From contig NC_045144.1 in the NCBI RefSeq assembly GCF_008831285.2, positions 15,051,858 through 15,115,857 on the forward strand: a stretch of 64,000 nt of DNA, given 5' to 3'. Source of the stretch: Nymphaea colorata. Lineage: Eukaryota; Streptophyta; Magnoliopsida; Nymphaeales; Nymphaeaceae. The position numbers were made by a program, and so were the translations under genes. Below the pieces are notes generated by a model. It ran no database searches, was not told the DNA's origin, and saw only the letters and a program-made list of their open reading frames with translations. Shown here piece by piece: positions 61,038-64,000 of this stretch (position 1 is its first letter; every line of letters begins with the position of its first letter).

Positions 61038-61257
61038 CATGGCCTTTCCCTAGACTTTGGAAAAGGAAACGAGAATTTGTTATATTTTTAAATTTTTTTA
61101 ATTTAGCCTTTTTAATGATTTTAAAAATTATAATTGGCTTCCCCCAAAGGAAATTGACTCCTGTTTGGCGGTTGGAAAAACAATAAAACATTAAATCTAG
61201 AACATTTAAAAATCAATTTTAAAGAAAATGAACCAGGGCTGACATGAGGCATTTAGC

Positions 61258-61420
61258 GGCTGTTTGATAACATAGTTTTTTGTGCAAAAAATTAGATCAG
61301 ATTCACATCTATGACAAAAACTAGAGCAAGTTCATGAAAAACTTTTTAAAATGTCCAATGAATGTAATCAGTTTTTACTAAAACAGTAAATAAAATTACT
61401 ATTCCTAAATGGCCCCTATA
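61258..61420. mobile_element. Small MITE-like element
   Basis: Left end GCGGCTGTTTGATAACATAG; right end, on the other strand, GGGGCCATTTAGGAATAG. AT-rich interior of about 160 bp. Similar to the GGGGCTGTTTG-type elements elsewhere in the window. Confidence 0.45.
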
Positions 61421-61625
61421 GGCCTGCAATAGGTTACGCGCAGCACAAAAATTGATGTTGATAAAATCAGGTAAAATTATAAGTTAAAATATATACAATC
61501 GAAATCAGATGTTTAGAAGGTATATCTTATCTTTTAAGAGTTAATAATAAAAATCTTGAGTTCCCCAACTCATTAAGACCTATTGAGATCCTGAATGTCC
61601 CCATTTGCCCAGCAACTTAATCATG

Positions 61626-61900
61626 AAAATCAAGCAACTAGATCTTATGAGCCAAGGAAGTTATAATATTCAAAACCTTCATAAAAATACAAGCTACAGA
61701 CCGTAATTTTACAATTTTTAATCTGACAAAACGGTTCCTTAATGGCAGACAAAGATCTAGTTACTTGATTTTTACGGTGGACGCAGTGGTGAAATCAGGT
61801 ATACGGTATGACATTCTTAAGGCCTGGTAAAGACATTCAATTGGCGGAAGCTACGCAAAAGAAGTGCTAAGCAACCACTGATTTCACCACTGCGTCCACC
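61626..61900. repeat. Two adjacent inverted-repeat pairs (fold-back structure)
   Basis: Pair 1: AAAATCAAGCAACTAGATCT (61626 onward) against the reverse complement at 61752-61773, one mismatch in about 21. Pair 2: 23 bases starting GGTGGACGCAGTGGTGAAAT (61776-61798) exactly reverse-complementary to 61878-61900. The right arm of pair 1 abuts the left arm of pair 2, so two hairpins stand side by side. No coding capacity. Confidence 0.85.
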
Positions 61901-61986
61901 ATAAACCAAGAGCTGGAAGAGGAAAAAAAGAATAAAAATGGACTACTGATCAGAAATCTATCTCCACCTCCAACCACACATTTGTT

Positions 61987-61989
<3 letters not shown>

Positions 61990-62025
<36 letters not shown>
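61990..62025. repeat. (TA)n microsatellite
   Basis: About 36 bases of TA between two non-coding stretches. Confidence 0.95.
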
Positions 62026-62028
<3 letters not shown>

Positions 62029-62228
62029 CTTCTTGTTAGTAAAAAGAATTTCAACACTTTTCTTAACGGTTAAAAATTGCGTATCGATTACTTTTTGAAA
62101 GCCCTTTTTCATTGTTATAATTGATTTTCATTGTGTGCAATAGAACGATGTCTGCCCTAACTTAAATTTCTGGCTATCCACTTGTTTAGGTTTCTAGGTT
62201 TCTGAAATTAGTTTTTAGCTACTTTTGG

Positions 62229-62570
62229 GTGAAAGGGGTTTTCCACCGCTCGGCAAAAGAACCTGCACCCAACGTACGGGACATACTTTGGGTGCCTCAA
62301 GGTGCTGCCTCTACAGTGCTGGGGCATACTTTGGGTGCCTTAAAGTGCCGTCTCTACCGTGCTACATCAGTGACCTCCCTTTTGCAACATGACACCTCTT
62401 TTGCAGCAGTTAAAAGAGATTTTCCACCGCTCGGCAGAAGAACCTGCACCCAACGTTTTATTATAAAGTACGGGGCATACTTTCGGCGCCTCAAGGTGCC
62501 GCCTCTGCCGTGCTACATCAGTGACCTCTTTTTTGCAACATGACACCTCTTTCGCAGCACATAAGATTGA
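62229..62570 (+). repeat. Direct tandem duplication of about 150-180 bp
   Basis: Two units begin TTTTCCACCGCTCGGCAAAA / TTTTCCACCGCTCGGCAGAA (62239 and 62420) and both end with GACACCTCTTT-GCAGCA. The first unit has an extra internal copy of GGGGCATACTTTGGGTGCCT. GC-richer than the surroundings. Open frames run through on both strands, but the peptide is simply repeated and unlike any family I know. Confidence 0.85.
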
Positions 62571-62579
62571 TGCCATAGA

Positions 62580-63182
62580 GACTTGAAATGAGAACCAATA
62601 GCCTACTGACCCTACCCCAACCGTTGCACCAACCACCTTGAGGATAATCAGTATTTTAATAGTTATTTTTATTTTTAGATAAATGAGAAAAAAGAGACAA
62701 GTTCTTTTAAGGAACTCAGTAAAGATTTATATGATATGCAAACAAGTGACCCACCTTCAACAACATCCCCACCTGTCTGACCAGTTATGTTATGCTCCTT
62801 AAAGGGCGCCTTGCAATGCCTTTTGGGAGGGTCGACCGAAAAAAGTAAATTTATGGCTCAGAAAAGCTCAAATATAATAAATGATTAACCTGTGAAGATG
62901 AGGCAATTTAATTCGTGCAGCAAGCTCACAAGACGAGTTGCATCATACAAAATTTTGAGCACTTAAAAGATTGGAAGAAAAAGCTCTGAAAACACTCAAC
63001 AAAGAACGTACCGCTTCTTTCCCTATGAGCTCAGTGTCTAATTACCATGATTTTCCCATGATACAGTTGTTGGTCATGAGCAATTAATAAGAGAAGAAAA
63101 CTATTTAAAATGTAGGTAACATACAGTTCAAATATGAAACAAAATACTTTCTCACTATGCTGTCAAATACTTCTCTAGTAGG
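62580..63182. other. No gene recognised; downstream of the X8-like gene
   Basis: AT-rich non-coding sequence between the tandem duplication and the 3' end of the X8-like gene. Confidence 0.5.
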
Positions 63183-63408
63183 TTTATTCTAGGATAACTT
63201 ATGATACAAATTCTAATACCATATTGACATCTGATCCTTCCGCTTCTCCATTCCCACCATTGAAGCTCCGTGAAAACAGTGAACCCGTTTTTTTTCTCTA
63301 CAGCAAGAGATCAAATTTGGCTGCTTCTACCAGTTTGGGCAGAAAGCTCAGTAGGTGAGTAATTCAATGATACCAGACTGTTGAAAAGGCTTAATTCCTC
63401 TGAAAATT
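63183..63408 (-). other. Probable 3' UTR with AATAAA signal
   Basis: On the minus strand AATAAA lies at 63188-63183, about 220 bases after the TGA stop of the X8-like gene. This is a plausible position for a plant polyadenylation signal. Confidence 0.45.
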
Positions 63409-63897
63409 TCAACCAAGCAGCCTGTGCAGACATATTAAGCTTGACAAGAAGAGTAATCTCGTTGGAACATGTGCTGCAACTGTGGCATAAGAAAGTGGAG
63501 AACCTGATCCAAAATCTGTACTTCCAGTTGGGTTGGTATTATTTAATGGAGGAAAACCAAAGCTGTCACATGTTTCAAGCAAAACTTAGACTTGTTGCAG
63601 TTATTACTTGCAAGTCCTGAAGAAACTTCTCAAGGGAAGAAAAATTACAAAAATGAAACTCAATAGTTAGATTCTACCTTGTTGGTGGTGTTGTTGTCTG
63701 ACCTGTTGGTATCGACGGTGGTGTCTGCGTTGGTAATATTGGTGTCACTGGTGTAGGTAATGTTGGTGCCATTGGTGTTGGTAATATTGGTGTTGGTATG
63801 GTTGGTGGTGTTGGTGTTGGTATTGTTGGTGTTGGAGGCGATGGTGGCGTTGTTGCTGTTGCTGATGATGTTGAGGGATAAATGCACGTTATTGAGC
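63409..63897 (-). CDS. Probable X8-domain, GPI-anchored cell-wall protein, last two exons (partial)
   Basis: Minus strand. Exon 63678-63897 has acceptor TTTTACAG at 63905-63898 and donor GT at 63677. Exon 63409-63562 has acceptor GTGACAG at 63569-63563 and stop TGA at 63411-63409. The 115-bp intron keeps the frame: AG|C makes a serine codon. The first exon begins SITCIYPSTSS, like the end of an X8 (CBM43) domain, then about 55 residues of Pro/Thr repeats (TPTIPTPTPPTIPTP...). The second encodes SFGFPPLNNTNPTGSTDFGS, then a hydrophobic end (RLLFLSSLICLHRLLG), as expected for a GPI-anchor signal. X8 proteins such as plasmodesmata callose-binding proteins bind beta-1,3-glucan at the cell wall. 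The X8 core and signal peptide would lie beyond the right edge. A Pro/Thr-rich cell-wall protein of another family remains possible. Confidence 0.55.
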
Positions 63898-64000
63898 CTG
63901 TAAAAGTGTATGACATAAGGTTTGAATAAAATAAATCGATGATATAGTGTAAACAAGTATTGTTAATGACGCCAGATTGAATTAAATGAAATAATCTGAG

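Noticed and set aside
60481-61040. Arginine/serine-rich open frames on both strands
   Set aside because: They come from the GAGCTCGA/GAGTCGAG words of a palindromic element.

Overview
The window is plant nuclear DNA. It is AT-rich and intron-bearing. It holds the 3' end of a YUCCA-type flavin monooxygenase (auxin synthesis), FAR1/MULE transposase relics, Ty1/copia and Ty3/gypsy elements, a LINE with a plant-type zf-RVT tail, and many small inverted-repeat elements. I cannot name the species. A flowering plant with a moderately repeat-rich genome fits. No prokaryotic, viral or organellar gene order is visible.

Layout. 1-5.5 kb: a possible FAR1 tail (minus), a decayed gypsy integrase (plus), the last two exons of a YUCCA-like gene (3884-4793, plus) and a short tandem repeat. 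5.7-28.5 kb is unit A and 30.6-57.1 kb is unit B: two direct, co-linear copies of one block, roughly 90% alike by eye. Each carries, in order, a decayed FAR1-type transposase (minus), an unidentified decayed stretch, a decayed copia pol (minus) and two related sub-blocks, alpha and beta, which are an older duplication inside the unit. 57.1-64 kb is different DNA: a few exon-like pieces on the minus strand, several inverted-repeat elements, and at the right edge the last two exons of a probable X8-type, GPI-anchored cell-wall protein (minus).

The two units differ by discrete events that can be read against each other as empty sites. Unit B gained a LINE inside a GA microsatellite (40948-44271), a 4.9-kb copia element with two 369-bp LTRs (51113-56033) and perhaps 2.6 kb at 45.05-47.66 kb. 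It also lacks about 6.7 kb that A has (16.58-23.33 kb). Unit A has a 392-bp insertion (15485-15876). The two copia LTRs differ at about 9 sites (about 2.4%), far less than A differs from B, so the copia arrived after the duplication.

Almost everything between 5 and 57 kb is dead repeat DNA. The only sequences that look like functional host coding are the YUCCA exons and the X8-like exons, and both genes are cut: one lacks recognisable 5' exons, the other runs off the right end. I found no convincing new multi-gene system. The most informative content is the nested duplication history and several uncatalogued small transposon families.
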